From Actinomadura sp. DC4 (GTDB taxonomy: Bacteria > Actinomycetota > Actinomycetes > Streptosporangiales > Streptosporangiaceae), in contig NZ_JAUEQY010000023.1 in assembly GCF_030406325.1 (NCBI RefSeq), positions 62,001 to 126,000 of the forward strand: a stretch of 64,000 nt of DNA, read 5' to 3'. The translations under genes and the position numbers were made by a program. The notes under the pieces were generated by a model. The model worked only from the letters and a program-made list of their open reading frames with translations, was not told where the DNA came from and made no database searches. Positions 28,901 through 36,456 of this stretch are shown here, piece by piece (position 1 is the first letter of the stretch; each line of letters opens with the position of its first letter).

Positions 28901-30917
28901 GAAGGCGGTTCCGCAGGAGGTGCCGAAGGCTGATGCGGTCGGTTCAAGGGTCGAGCCCGTCGCGGAGGCCGGTGGTGGGGACACGCTGAAGACGGCTGAT
29001 GCGGCGGGTACGAGGACCGAGGCCGCCGTCGACGCCGTTGGTGGGGACACGTCGAAGACCGGCGGCGCGGCTGGTGCGGAGACGTCACCGTCCGCCGACG
29101 GCGTTGCCGCGCCGGCGCGTGAGCCGTTGGGGCGGCAGGTTCTGGACGATGCGGCGCAGACTCTGACGCTGGTGGGCCGGGTCGACGATGCGGTGGCCCG
29201 GCAGCTGCGGGCCGACGGCCGGATTCTGGCCAGGCATTTCGCCGGGCTTCCGGGAGCGGCACGGCTGTCGCCGGCCGAGTCGGCGCATGTGGATGAGGTG
29301 TTCGGCGCCGAGCTGGCGTGGGCCGGTTTCGAGGGTGCGTCGCGGTTCGGCGAGCGCCTGTTCGGGGTGGACGGCGGGCTCCTGCCCTCCTCGGCGGTGC
29401 TGGACGGTGTTCGTGAGCGTGCGACGCTGGATCCGCGGCGCGCCGATGCGGTGCTGTCGTTGCGGCTGGGTTCCGATCGATACCGCGATGCCGCGCTGCA
29501 ACTCCTCAACCAACTGCACGACGACTCGGCGGCCGTGTCGCCGGATGCGATCCGGGTGGTGGCCGCGAGGATCGCGCAGAACTCGATCAGCGATGTGGTC
29601 GCCGAGGCAGGTCGGCCCCTCGCCGCCGACCTCCTCGACGGGACGTCGCAGACGCTTCCCTACGAGCCGCGTGATCACGAGCCGCGCGACCACGAGGCGG
29701 CGACCCCGCCGGTGCGCGGTGAGTCCGAGACCGCGGTCCACCAGGCACTGACGACCGTCTGGCCCCTGTCGGCGGACGCCTCGGCGCAGATCTGGGCCGA
29801 GGCCGGGGCGATCGTACGGGAGACGGCCGAGCCGGCGCAGGTCAGCGGGCTGAAGGCGTACTTGCAGGAGGACTTCAAGCCTCGGCTTCTCGTCGCCGCC
29901 GAGCTGACCGGCGGCGGACCCGACGCCGCGCGGGCGCTCGCCCGTGCGTTCGCGACCGGCGGCGAATCCGCCGGACGGGTCGTGGGCGGGCCGGTCTCCG
30001 ATCAGGCCACGATGCTTCTGCTCCAGGGCGTCGTGTGGCGTATCCAGACCGCGCTGCAGGCACTCGGTGAGGAGCCGGATCTCCTCGCGTCGCTGGCCGG
30101 GCAGGCCGACGACGTTCTGGAGCAACTGGGCCTTCCTCCGGGACACGTCCTCGCCGCGGCGGGCTTCCTCGTCGGGGGCGAGACCGTCGACGGCCGATCT
30201 CCGTCCCAGGCCGTCGACGACCTCGTGCAAGCCCTCACCGGTGAGACCGAGATCGGTAAGACGGACGAGGCCGTGCCCGACGCCGCCGACCTGGACGCGC
30301 CACGGAAGACGCCGGGCGAGCAACCCGGTCTGGCCCACCTCGAGACCCACCACCCCCAAGCGGGGAAGCGTCCGGCCGAACGTGGCCGCGGGCCGGCCCG
30401 TAAGGGGAAACCGCGCCCGGCCGAGCCGGCCGGCGACGACGCCGCATCGGTACGACGGCGCCACGACGGCGGCCAGGCGGGCAGGCCCACCGAGGACACG
30501 GTCCACGCGGCGGACCGGACCGAAGCGGCGCCGGACGGCGTCGAGCCCGTACGGCCCGATCCGACCGACCTCCGGGCGGCACGGCGACTGCTCAACGAGC
30601 AGCCCCGCGCCCAGAGTGAACGGGCCAAGCGCGAGGCACGCAAGATCGTCCAAGGACTGGGCGGACGCGCGGCGACCACGGCCCCCGGCAGCGCCGACCC
30701 GGACGCCGACCATCTCCGGGTAGGCCTCCTCGTAGCGGCCTGGATCGTCCGCACCGGCGGCGAAGGCGCCGACGAGTTCGCCCGATCCCTGATGCCCGAC
30801 CGGTCGGCCGCTCCGGGCGCTCCGGGCGTGCCGGCCGACGGGCTGGACTGGCAGGGTTCGTCGCACAGCGCGGGTCCGTACTGCGTGCAGGCCGCACTCG
30901 TGCACAGGGGGTCCTGA
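19974..30917 (+). CDS. Giant T7SS substrate, WXG head and DUF397-half tail (3647 aa)
   Basis: Residues 1-110 form a WXG100-like helical head (W48-S-G50). Hydrophobic segments follow at about 113-150 and a Gly/Ala-rich stretch at 155-235, an arrangement seen in large T7SS effectors. Then come Pro/Ala-rich 24- and 27-residue tandem repeats (~370-845), six charged coiled-coil repeats of ~190-220 residues (~1010-2106), a beta-rich globular part (~2180-2540), more repeats, and a helical domain (~3055-3400). The protein ends W3626-Q-G-S-S...C3637-V-Q-A-A, the same half-DUF397 tail as the other giants, and C3637 is the only cysteine I see. It lacks the N-terminal half motif; the WXG head takes its place. 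The ATG has GGAGAGG upstream. Last gene of its operon; a hairpin follows. Confidence 0.9.
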   Translation: MASSGDVKIWLGIDIDAIYALGDKWIAFGDMLGERADSMTGGVASMSWSGQAASAMQVLWGTGDSAGASSPADYGGPILGNLLKARDAAYAVGGAINYYGDQLSAAVDKMKKEAILDIILQIVGLATMIIPFTRFGAAVFSAADKILSSVISDLVSVLAKTAGLGAKAAAKVGGFAGGAISGAAVNTGLDLVPQAIGHAIIGDHDWKPEPWGPAVAAGLGAGMGGVFGAHGAGRGGGFDGVKVGGDAPPVGKTPDIGGTGKVPRPGAVTVPGGGRASVRVPGPVNSAGFHEVSGTGGVGAEFRSGGPAAVGHEAPSAIPAGSRGAAPETVGRPNPSGSDAVPRPAGEEPATAVRAGTPRPETAEFNAGRAAAPPPSERVPAVGRVAPGGAEGRVAAPPPGERAPAVNRVEPGGPEGRVAAPPPGERAPAVGRVGPGGPEGRVAAPPPGERAPAVGRVGPGGVEGRVAAPPPGERAPAVNRAAPGGPEGRTAAPPPDERVPAVGRAAPGGPEGRVGGPPPTERTPSPGQAVPGGSTPRPGAAAPARPATADAPGSARSAVPAVPARGDAQRPTGQAPPADAEDAGARGTGTVSGGVAANGGGGPRTPMGNPAAEPAAGRPASGNAAFEHDAAVAVDRSGPATSADGGPVPPASARAGAGKSASAVESGPNAAAESAIGPPGARPADVARGAGPRGEEAVAPARTGPPGARPADVARGAGPHGDEAVAPARTGSPGTRPADVARGAGPHGDEAVAPAKTGPSGSRPADVARAAGPRDDEAVAPAASADGGPVPPGSVRAGAGKSASAVESGPNAAVESAIGPPGSRPADVARGAGPHGDEAVAPAGSGRTPLPKAPDRVTAGPGVKAEGPGAGPGGPKVPSSQRSPSRAPGETAQDSGFGEDTTAGAVRPHEPPTGEAGPAKTDSAPATPHDEHGVSAEKAGSATEHGTPAELSRGDAGSPRADSAEPKTAVGDGPAAPPPARSEPPNDRPATGHDDTRAEAGAEAKAPSDRALDKMVERATGKVEAQEAKAAAARAARAKANRSAHEVRRDQRQEQFDKEQLEQNLPVRKLTPHEHADRALQEAHAKEKVNGAGKGKPETVAPKKSALTPEQEVKARVRRQERFEQEQRAAGADDQDLRQLTEEQHKKLGELERQMDAARARENSARQTVEKAGTPTPKSEPVTSESVRSGADEGPGHSDADSSATPAERALNTMVERAAGKVKAQEARAAEWEGKAAEVKKAAAEAAFRATPRGRRQEQFDKERAEQGLKPRKLTPQEHADRVVQEAHAREDANAAGKGKPAAAASKKSARAAEQEKAKAARQDRFEQEQRAAGAGEQDVRELTEAEHKKLGELEQRMNAARAKEKAALQKLEKAGKPEPPTGEPARSGADEGPGQTHADSSATPAERALGKMVERATAKVEAREAKADAAAKAGRSAHEIRRDQRQERFDKERADGGLEPRKLTPQEHAERALQEAYAREKTNVAGSGESKAPSAEKTAHAAEQEKKTQAWRQERFEREQRAAGVGEEDLRQLTPEEHKKLGELEQRMNAARAKEKTALQKLEKAGKPAPEAEPATGEPARGADQTHGEPTPDAEPSAKAPSDRALGKMVERATAKVEAREAKADAAAKAGRSAHEIRRDQRQERFDKERADGGLEPRKLTPQEHAERVVQEAHAREDGNGRSTAAASEKSARAAEQEAKAKAWRQERYEQRQKAAGAADDDLRQLTTEEHTELAGLEQRMDIARAREKVAQAKLEKMQKAGSANGEERPATDTGNGAAPSEAKNAAEPSDDGLVRNGTSDDAVSSDAPADAESATKTPAERALDDMRQRATAKVEAQEAKAAAAAKASRSAHEIRRDQRQERFDKERADGGLEPRKLTPQEHADRIVQETHAREDANAAGKGKPEATSAEKAAHAAEQEAKAKAWRQERFEQEQRAAGAGEEDLRQLTPEEHKKLGELERRMDAARAEEKTARQKLQKAGKAEPATGEPARAEERPQGETTTGADSSATPAERALDKMVERATAKVKAQETKASAATKAARSAHEIRRDQRQERFDKEQVDGGLEPRKLTPQEHAERVVQEAHAREDRNGKSTASRQQKPGQEQWAEGAEATDVTSPAGVRRPGPQDHNAETRQRADKFEELLRHKRENATSTGTASESSAAGPAAGRAAPANPTRQLFRTDLKTREMHLVEVVRGDRLGKAGPAEEDRADADADAGGAKASGQYEYREIAPGTRTAVETRLGPNEVVVSAKPARGQEHGAFAYKKGQRIPIGDPAERLAVFDHAAGTWDVATVNHKPGGATSEQSHQVSGPRAGEPALPKEDVKPVQILRRDGDGNIDLLTYERPPENVRLPGGGKSDGFKYHGLAKDDPKGWHNRTPLGTPKVERLVTAPKANRLSGKPIADRTSSAIVRDPKTGLYEKLTEVSSGAKAGPTGPGKSYYRIKDDGTLERVTFKVERLDVVKVRADGTVAHTKWAASGKGNAAPVLDKDGSLTSSSSRKPSIDELRYDKVSGQIIRAEDTHARGPDGGGGSGDGPGGGKGFGTRSKSAGGQTENVVETYTEERPATDTATAAKPAEKGEDRPAANKDKLPGKGRFPGKGKPPGESPARPDNKARADGFKKLIGRSGPGPGSGSGDGAGSGGGGGSQRVRAGDGSSTTTEHPDAPATGGPAEEHTGGPGAATDRPDAGPGGTDRPAADHDAATRPYDAAHGEPKVGGEGPVKTPSDREPPADHDAATRPYDAAHGEPKVGGEASAKTPSDPEPPATGERPTVKPEAQRTKTDAAPDSAATDDRPAQEVPREQRQEKLDKEPDERGLPQRTSTPKEHPDRTGQEPPTRDRANAGGTGEPKAAAPRKPEAAAPKKPEAAAPRKPTRTPDQLRQAAIHRQERFTQEQRAEGVREEDLRELTPEEHAKLADLEERMDAARAEEKAALQAVPKTEAAGTRTASAAEAVGGDTPKTADAVSVEVSPSADEKAVPQEVPKADAVGSRVEPVAEAGGGDTLKTADAAGTRTEAAVDAVGGDTSKTGGAAGAETSPSADGVAAPAREPLGRQVLDDAAQTLTLVGRVDDAVARQLRADGRILARHFAGLPGAARLSPAESAHVDEVFGAELAWAGFEGASRFGERLFGVDGGLLPSSAVLDGVRERATLDPRRADAVLSLRLGSDRYRDAALQLLNQLHDDSAAVSPDAIRVVAARIAQNSISDVVAEAGRPLAADLLDGTSQTLPYEPRDHEPRDHEAATPPVRGESETAVHQALTTVWPLSADASAQIWAEAGAIVRETAEPAQVSGLKAYLQEDFKPRLLVAAELTGGGPDAARALARAFATGGESAGRVVGGPVSDQATMLLLQGVVWRIQTALQALGEEPDLLASLAGQADDVLEQLGLPPGHVLAAAGFLVGGETVDGRSPSQAVDDLVQALTGETEIGKTDEAVPDAADLDAPRKTPGEQPGLAHLETHHPQAGKRPAERGRGPARKGKPRPAEPAGDDAASVRRRHDGGQAGRPTEDTVHAADRTEAAPDGVEPVRPDPTDLRAARRLLNEQPRAQSERAKREARKIVQGLGGRAATTAPGSADPDADHLRVGLLVAAWIVRTGGEGADEFARSLMPDRSAAPGAPGVPADGLDWQGSSHSAGPYCVQAALVHRGS
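21084..21587 (+). repeat. Seven tandem 72-bp (24-residue) repeats
   Basis: Seven head-to-tail units of exactly 72 bp inside the 3647-residue giant, each encoding a variant of A-A-P-P-P-G-E-R-A-P-A-V-G-R-V. The first six are close copies and the seventh is degenerate. The product is a Pro/Ala-rich extended linker. Unit-length repeats of this kind are prone to copy-number change and assembly error. Confidence 0.9.
21898..22510 (+). repeat. 81-bp tandem repeats nested in a duplicated unit
   Basis: Four tandem 81-bp copies (starting near 22002, 22083, 22164 and 22245) encode G-P-P-G-x-R-P-A-D-V-A-R-G-A-G-P followed by D/E-E-A-V-A-P. A longer unit beginning S-A-D-G-G-P-V-P-P at ~21898 reappears at ~22321 with its own copy of the 27-residue motif. 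All lie in the disordered part of the WXG-headed giant. Confidence 0.85.
22998..26290 (+). repeat. Six ~0.6-kb coiled-coil repeats
   Basis: Copies start with R-A-L-x-x-M at 23001, 23598, 24195, 24786, 25440 and 26016, spaced 597, 597, 591, 654 and 576 bp; the last is truncated. Each encodes a highly charged helical unit containing E-R-A-[TA]-x-K-V, R-x-x-Q-R-Q-E-R/Q-F-D-K-E, P-R-K-L-T-P-Q-E-H-A and E-L-E-x-R-M-x-A-A-R-A. A degenerate seventh copy is at about 28360-28790. The repeats predict a long rod. Confidence 0.9.
28071..28274 (+). repeat. 102-bp direct duplication
   Basis: A nearly identical 102-bp segment occurs twice in tandem, starting at 28071 and 28173. It encodes D-H-D-A-A-T-R-P-Y-D-A-A-H-G-E-P-K-V-G-G and a short variable tail. 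Near-identity at silent positions suggests a recent duplication within the giant gene. Confidence 0.8.
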
Positions 30918-30927
30918 GCAGCCGAGT

Positions 30928-30982
30928 GAACGAGGACTGAACGCCCGCCGCCGGCCGTCGCCGTCGGCGGAAGTGCTCGTTC
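30928..30982 (+). terminator. Two-part hairpin after the WXG-headed giant
   Basis: Eleven bases after the stop, GAACGAG (30928-30934) pairs with CTCGTTC (30976-30982), enclosing a second perfect stem CCGCCG / CGGCGG (30945-30950 / 30965-30970). No T-tract follows. The position and nested stem fit the transcription terminator of the 18217-30917 operon. Confidence 0.55.
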
Positions 30983-31051
30983 AGTGTCTGTCCACCCCGC
31001 ATATCTACGCTGACCGGTCATAGGAGGCAGACCGTCGCGAGGAGGGACCAG

Positions 31052-31099
31052 ATGGGCTCAGGAAGATGGACCGGCGCCGAGAACACGTTTTCGCTATGA
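31052..31099 (+). CDS. Possible 15-residue leader peptide
   Basis: ATG at 31052 follows GGAGGG by 5-6 bases, one of the best Shine-Dalgarno matches in the window. It opens a 15-codon frame (M-G-S-G-R-W-T-G-A-E-N-T-F-S-L) ending in TGA. It lies about 400 bases upstream of the AraC-type gene and could be a translated leader or a remnant. No further evidence supports it. Confidence 0.3.
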   Translation: MGSGRWTGAENTFSL

Positions 31100-31252
31100 C
31101 TTCTTAACGACTCCCTGACATCTCGCTGATGGTCTTTTCGTATGGCGAGTCGCGTAGGGACGACATCGGAAGCATTATCGAGCGCCGTTCACCCGGGATT
31201 GGCACTCCCGTGCAAGAGAACGGCGGCAATCTTCTAGCCGTGCTCTTGATCG

Positions 31253-31282
31253 TTGTACGTAAGATCACTTGTGGTCTATTTA
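31253..31282 (+). promoter_or_regulatory. Possible promoter for the AraC-type gene
   Basis: TTGTAC and TATTTA separated by 18 bases resemble a primary-sigma -35/-10 pair inside an AT-richer patch. It is about 220 bases upstream of the regulator start, leaving a long untranslated leader. Assigned by eye only. Confidence 0.3.
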
Positions 31283-31500
31283 CGGTCATGAACGACCACG
31301 GGCTGCGATCGCTGTCGAGCCGAGCGGCAGGAGCCCCCGCAGTGGACGAACGGTCCACGGCCCCGCAGGTTACTCGGCGGTCATCGCCTTTACAGCTCCC
31401 CGAGCCTGGCTGTCGCTCCACCGCGATCCGATATCTCCGGCTGGGGTGATGCTCGCTGACTTGGTGCGGGGAAGCCAGGCGGTCGAGATAGAAAGGAAAC

Positions 31501-32496
31501 TTGTCCGAGGTGGTTACCTGGCATATCGCGATACCGCGAGATATGCCGCTGGGCGATAAAGTGCTTCAGCGTCTGTGGCAAAGAGGGTCCTCGTGCATGG
31601 GACTGCCGGCCATCTCGCCGGAAATAGCCCTGCATGCCGTGGCGGACTACAAAGAGCAGGTGACGTGGCAGAACCTCGATGACATGCTGATCCTCAGCCG
31701 GATCAGCGGCGCGCACACCGTCCACTTCTCCCGCAGGTCGCTGGAGGGTGGCTGGGCGGACTTCATGGCCGTGTTCCAGGTGACCGCCGGCTCCGTCCGC
31801 ATCGCCGACGCGGAGAACGACGTGGTGATCGGCCCCGGGACGATCTGCTTTCGCGACTTCGGGACCGACTGGAGGTACTGGTCGGGCGAAGAGACGGCGG
31901 CACGCATCCTGATCTTCCCCAAGCAGGCGCTGTCCGAGGTCTCCTACGAACGGCTCATCCCCTTCGTGGCGGTGGGGTCGTCCTTGCCGGAGGCCCGCCT
32001 GCTGCTCGCCCAGCTCGACGTGCTCGGCGAGACCGCCGGCACGCTGAGCTGCAAGGCGGCGAAGAGAGCGCGGAACGCCACCCTCCACCTGATCCGGGGA
32101 ATCCTCGACGCCGAGCTCTCGTCGGAGGTGCAGTCGTCGCACACGCGTAGCCGCGCCGAGCGGTACATCGACCGCAACCTCCGCGATCCGGCCCTGGATC
32201 CCAACACGATCGCCAAGGGCCTGGGCGTGTCGTTGCGCACCCTTCACCGGACGTTCGCCGAGTCGGACGAGTCCGTGATGGCGTACGTACGCCGGCGGAG
32301 ACTGGACCACGCCCGGATCGAGATGACCACCCAGGACTCCTCGATCACCATCACCTATCTCGCCGCGCGGTGGCAGTTCGCCGACGCGGCCCACTTCTCG
32401 CGGGCGTTCCGGCAGCGCTTCGGTATCACACCGACGCAGTACCGCAAGATGGACCGGAACATCCGCCTTCGCGCCCAGGGCCTGGACGCGATCTGA
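31501..32496 (+). CDS. AraC-family transcriptional regulator
   Basis: DNA-binding regulator of 331 residues. Residues ~60-190 resemble the N-terminal AraC_binding_2-type ligand domain, with a P-G-T-I-C-F-R-D turn followed by a strand ending in I-F-P-K. Residues ~225-325 form the two helix-turn-helix AraC domain, with L-G-V-S-x-R-T-L-H-R-T-F and the family signature F-A-D-A-A-H-F-S-R-A-F-R-Q-R-F-G. The TTG at 31501 has AAAGGA only about 4-5 bases upstream; an in-frame GTG at 31510 gives better spacing and is a real alternative. It converges on the reductoisomerase gene, so any regulatory link between them is conjecture. Confidence 0.9.
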   Translation: MSEVVTWHIAIPRDMPLGDKVLQRLWQRGSSCMGLPAISPEIALHAVADYKEQVTWQNLDDMLILSRISGAHTVHFSRRSLEGGWADFMAVFQVTAGSVRIADAENDVVIGPGTICFRDFGTDWRYWSGEETAARILIFPKQALSEVSYERLIPFVAVGSSLPEARLLLAQLDVLGETAGTLSCKAAKRARNATLHLIRGILDAELSSEVQSSHTRSRAERYIDRNLRDPALDPNTIAKGLGVSLRTLHRTFAESDESVMAYVRRRRLDHARIEMTTQDSSITITYLAARWQFADAAHFSRAFRQRFGITPTQYRKMDRNIRLRAQGLDAI

Positions 32497-32501
32497 CGAA
32501 A

Positions 32502-32533
32502 ACGCCGGTCCACCCGACGGGATGGACCGGCGT
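32502..32533. terminator. Bidirectional hairpin terminator
   Basis: A perfect 11-bp inverted repeat, ACGCCGGTCCA / TGGACCGGCGT, with a 10-base loop sits in the 43-base gap between the convergent AraC-type and reductoisomerase genes. AAAA flanks its left side, giving a short U-tract for leftward (minus-strand) transcripts. It probably ends transcription from both sides. Confidence 0.75.
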
Positions 32534-32539
32534 CCCACG

Positions 32540-34021
<1,482 letters not shown>

Positions 34022-34366
34022 TTACTTCTTTCATGATGAGGGGCTTGGCATATGGTCGGCCCGGAGCGTGAATCCGCCCGTCGGGTCCCCAAGATCGGTC
34101 TTGTGGCCGGCGTGTCCTACGGCATGGCCGAGAGCCGATTGTCTCAGACGGCATCGACGGCGAACGAGAACCTCCCTGCCGCGAGGGCTGTAGACCGGCG
34201 CCAGCCGCAGGCACCGGACGTGCAGGTTCAACGGTCTGGCGCAGGCGTCCAAGACCTCACGGTGCGCCCTCTGAAACGATCGAGTTCGCCTTATGCAATC
34301 GCATTCACCGGACGGTCCCGCGTGGAGCGCCCGCGTGTCCGTGACATTCCAGAGAAAGGCGACGCC
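34022..34366. other. Intergenic region between ilvC and the T7SS core operon
   Basis: 345 bases between divergent genes. An open frame continues upstream of the WXG100 start at 34367, but its composition is not protein-like, and the ribosome binding site (GAAAGG) fits only the 34367 ATG. Promoters in both directions are expected. I could not assign them, and I see no clear leader RNA structure. Confidence 0.55.
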
Positions 34367-34741
34367 ATGGCCGTGAATGACGGTACGACCGTGGGAGGAG
34401 TGACCTACAAGGTCACCCCCGAATATCTGTCCAACGCCGCGACGAGTACGACCAACACCGCGACGGAGATCGACGGCATCCTGGCGCAGATCAGGTCGTA
34501 CGTCGTCAGCCTTGAAGCGTCGTGGCAGGGCGTCGCGTACAACACCTTCCAGACGCTGATGGCCGAGTACGACATCTACGCCAAGATGCTGCACGACAGC
34601 CTCACGGACATCGCGTCCGGCCTGCGCGGGAACTACGTCAACTACACCGAGTCCGAGCAGACGAACATCAACAATCTCCAGTCGCTCGACTCATCCCTTC
34701 CCGCCGGAGGCCGCACCATCGGCCCGGCGAACCTCGGCTAG
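34367..34741 (+). CDS. WXG100-family protein (EsxA/EsxB-like)
   Basis: A 124-residue member of the secreted WXG100 family and first gene of the T7SS core operon. It has two predicted helices around W53-Q-G55 and a YxxxE export signal at Y93-T-E-S-E97. It should form a helical hairpin dimer with the next gene product and be recognised by the third ATPase domain of EccC. Start ATG at 34367 with GAAAGG about 8 bases upstream. The next gene begins 20 bases after the stop. Confidence 0.88.
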   Translation: MAVNDGTTVGGVTYKVTPEYLSNAATSTTNTATEIDGILAQIRSYVVSLEASWQGVAYNTFQTLMAEYDIYAKMLHDSLTDIASGLRGNYVNYTESEQTNINNLQSLDSSLPAGGRTIGPANLG

Positions 34742-34761
34742 TCAACGAGAGGACGTTTCTC

Positions 34762-35076
34762 ATGCCCGACATCGACGGCACCCCGATCTACGTCGGCGGC
34801 GGCCTTGAGGGCGCCGGAGCGTGGATGAACACCCAGGCCACGACCTGCTCCGAGGACCTTTCGCGGCTGAAGACCCAGCTCGCCCCGCTGGCAGAGGCGT
34901 GGACCGTGAGCAAGGCGGCCGACTACTACCAGGGCCTGCAGCAGGAGTGGAACATCGCCGCCGAGGGCCTGTTCGGCCCGGACGGCGTGCTCGGCCGGAT
35001 CGCCCAGACGATGAACGTGAACTGGGGCAACTACTCCGACGCCGAGTGGTCCAACATCCAGACCTGGCAGCACTGA
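34762..35076 (+). CDS. WXG100-like partner protein
   Basis: A 104-residue partner of the preceding WXG100 protein. The turn motif has the tryptophan but not the glycine (W47-T-V49), and Y91-S-D-A-E95 provides a second YxxxE-type signal. ATG at 34762 with GAGAGGA upstream. It contains one cysteine (C29) and a Trp-rich C-terminus. The pairing of one canonical and one degenerate WXG protein mirrors the pair at 18933-19920. Confidence 0.83.
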   Translation: MPDIDGTPIYVGGGLEGAGAWMNTQATTCSEDLSRLKTQLAPLAEAWTVSKAADYYQGLQQEWNIAAEGLFGPDGVLGRIAQTMNVNWGNYSDAEWSNIQTWQH

Positions 35077-35114
35077 GACGCGGGCTTCCGCCGCGAACGA
35101 CATGAGGATCCGAA

Positions 35115-36455
35115 TTGGACGATGAACGGTGCCGGATCACGGTGGTCGGCGCGCGGCGGCGGGTCGACCTGGCCGTGCCGGCCCACGCTCCGATCGCCGA
35201 GTACGTACCCGAGCTGACCCGGCTGTGCGGCCAGGAGACCGACGAGACGTTCCCGGCGTCATGGTCGCTCGCGCTGCCGGGCGCCAGACCGCTGCCGCTG
35301 GGCACGTCGTTGCTCGAGGCCCAGGTCGTGGACGGCGCGACGCTCTACCTGCGTGACGTCGTCGAGGGTGAGACGGACGAGCCGGTCGTCACCGACCTGG
35401 AGGACCTGGCCGAAGAGGTCCGTGGCGGCTGGGACCGGTGGAACACGCGTCATCGCGTCATCACGACCATCGGCATCGGCCTGGCCGCGATGGTCGCGGC
35501 CGTCGCACTGCTGGTCCTCAGCTCGCCCAACAGCCCGGCGACGATCGTCACGATCATCGCGGGGTCCGTGGTCGCGCTGCTCGCCGGGCTGGCCGTCCGC
35601 CGCGACTGGGCGATGCCCGCGCCGCTCCGGTCGGCGGTGGCGATGGCCGCCTGTCCGCTGTTCGGCCTCGCCGGCTACGCGCTTCCCACGTCCGGGAACG
35701 CGATCGGCGCCGGGATCACGGCCGCCGCCGTCGTCGGCGCGCTGGCGGCCGCGATCGCGGTGCCGGACGTGGCGACGCTCCTGCTGCTGCTGGTCACGGC
35801 GATCGCGCTGCCGGTCGCGATCCTCCTCGCCATGGCGCAGGCGACCTTCGTCGAGTACGCGTCCGTGACGGGCGTGGTCGGGCTCATCGCGCTGAGCGCC
35901 GCACCCGCGATCGCCGGGCGCCTGGCCACCCTGGCTCCGGCGCGCGGGAACGCGCCGGCCGATCCGGCGGCGGAGATCGCGGTGATCATGAGGCGGGGCC
36001 GTGGCGCCCTGATCGCGCTGGTCCTGACCCTGTCGCTGGTGGTCACCGCGTGCCTGCTGGTCGTGGCGGACTCCAGTGATCCGTTCGCGGTCGGGCTGGC
36101 CGTGTGCGTCAGCCTCGCCCTGCTTGCGCAGGCCGGCGAGAGTGAGGTGCCGGTGGCCGTCATGTCCCGTCTCGCCGCCGGTTTCGCCGGCCTCACCGCC
36201 GTCGCCGTACGCGCTCCCGTCCATCTGCTCCACCTCGCCTCGACGCCCGTGGCCCTGCTCGTGTTCGGCCTTGGCGCCGTCGTCCTCGGCATCGGATGCG
36301 GCCTGTCGAGCCGGAGGGCGCCCGCCGAGATCCCGGAGGAGCGCCCGTCCTGGCTGGGGACGCTGGGCATCGCGATGCTCGCGCTCTCCGTACCGCTCGC
36401 CGCGGGTGTGTTCGGGGTGTTCGGCGACCTCGCGCACCTCGGCGGACGACTCTGA
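35115..36455 (+). CDS. eccD: T7SS membrane component EccD
   Basis: Membrane channel component of type VII secretion, 446 residues. Residues ~1-95 form a ubiquitin-like (YukD-type) cytosolic domain. A charged linker follows, then eleven hydrophobic segments (~117-443), the number expected for EccD. Starts with TTG at 35115, with AGGA 6 bases upstream; the ATG at 35102 is in another frame and stops early. It is followed after one base by the beta-helix/EccA gene, so the two are probably translationally coupled. Confidence 0.9.
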   Translation: MDDERCRITVVGARRRVDLAVPAHAPIAEYVPELTRLCGQETDETFPASWSLALPGARPLPLGTSLLEAQVVDGATLYLRDVVEGETDEPVVTDLEDLAEEVRGGWDRWNTRHRVITTIGIGLAAMVAAVALLVLSSPNSPATIVTIIAGSVVALLAGLAVRRDWAMPAPLRSAVAMAACPLFGLAGYALPTSGNAIGAGITAAAVVGALAAAIAVPDVATLLLLLVTAIALPVAILLAMAQATFVEYASVTGVVGLIALSAAPAIAGRLATLAPARGNAPADPAAEIAVIMRRGRGALIALVLTLSLVVTACLLVVADSSDPFAVGLAVCVSLALLAQAGESEVPVAVMSRLAAGFAGLTAVAVRAPVHLLHLASTPVALLVFGLGAVVLGIGCGLSSRRAPAEIPEERPSWLGTLGIAMLALSVPLAAGVFGVFGDLAHLGGRL

Positions 36456-36456
36456 C

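Larger units (their letters stand above)
30918..31500. other. 583-base intergenic region before the AraC-type gene
   Basis: Apart from the hairpin at its left end, this region holds a 15-codon reading frame with a strong ribosome binding site and a possible promoter at 31253-31282, both listed separately. Base composition is visibly less GC-rich between about 31080 and 31290. Longer open frames here lack a ribosome binding site and protein-like composition. Confidence 0.6.

Noticed and set aside
19974-30917. Polyketide or peptide synthetase as explanation for the giant genes
   Set aside because: None of the giants shows ketosynthase, adenylation or carrier-protein motifs such as the phosphopantetheine Ser in a G-x-D-S-L context.
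31129-31449. 106-codon plus-strand frame upstream of the AraC-type gene
   Set aside because: No ribosome binding site, no family resemblance, and internal promoter-like sequence fits a non-coding region better.
34052-34366. In-frame upstream extension of the WXG100 gene
   Set aside because: It would add 105 basic, low-complexity residues to a family that starts close to its first helix. The GAAAGG site supports the ATG at 34367.
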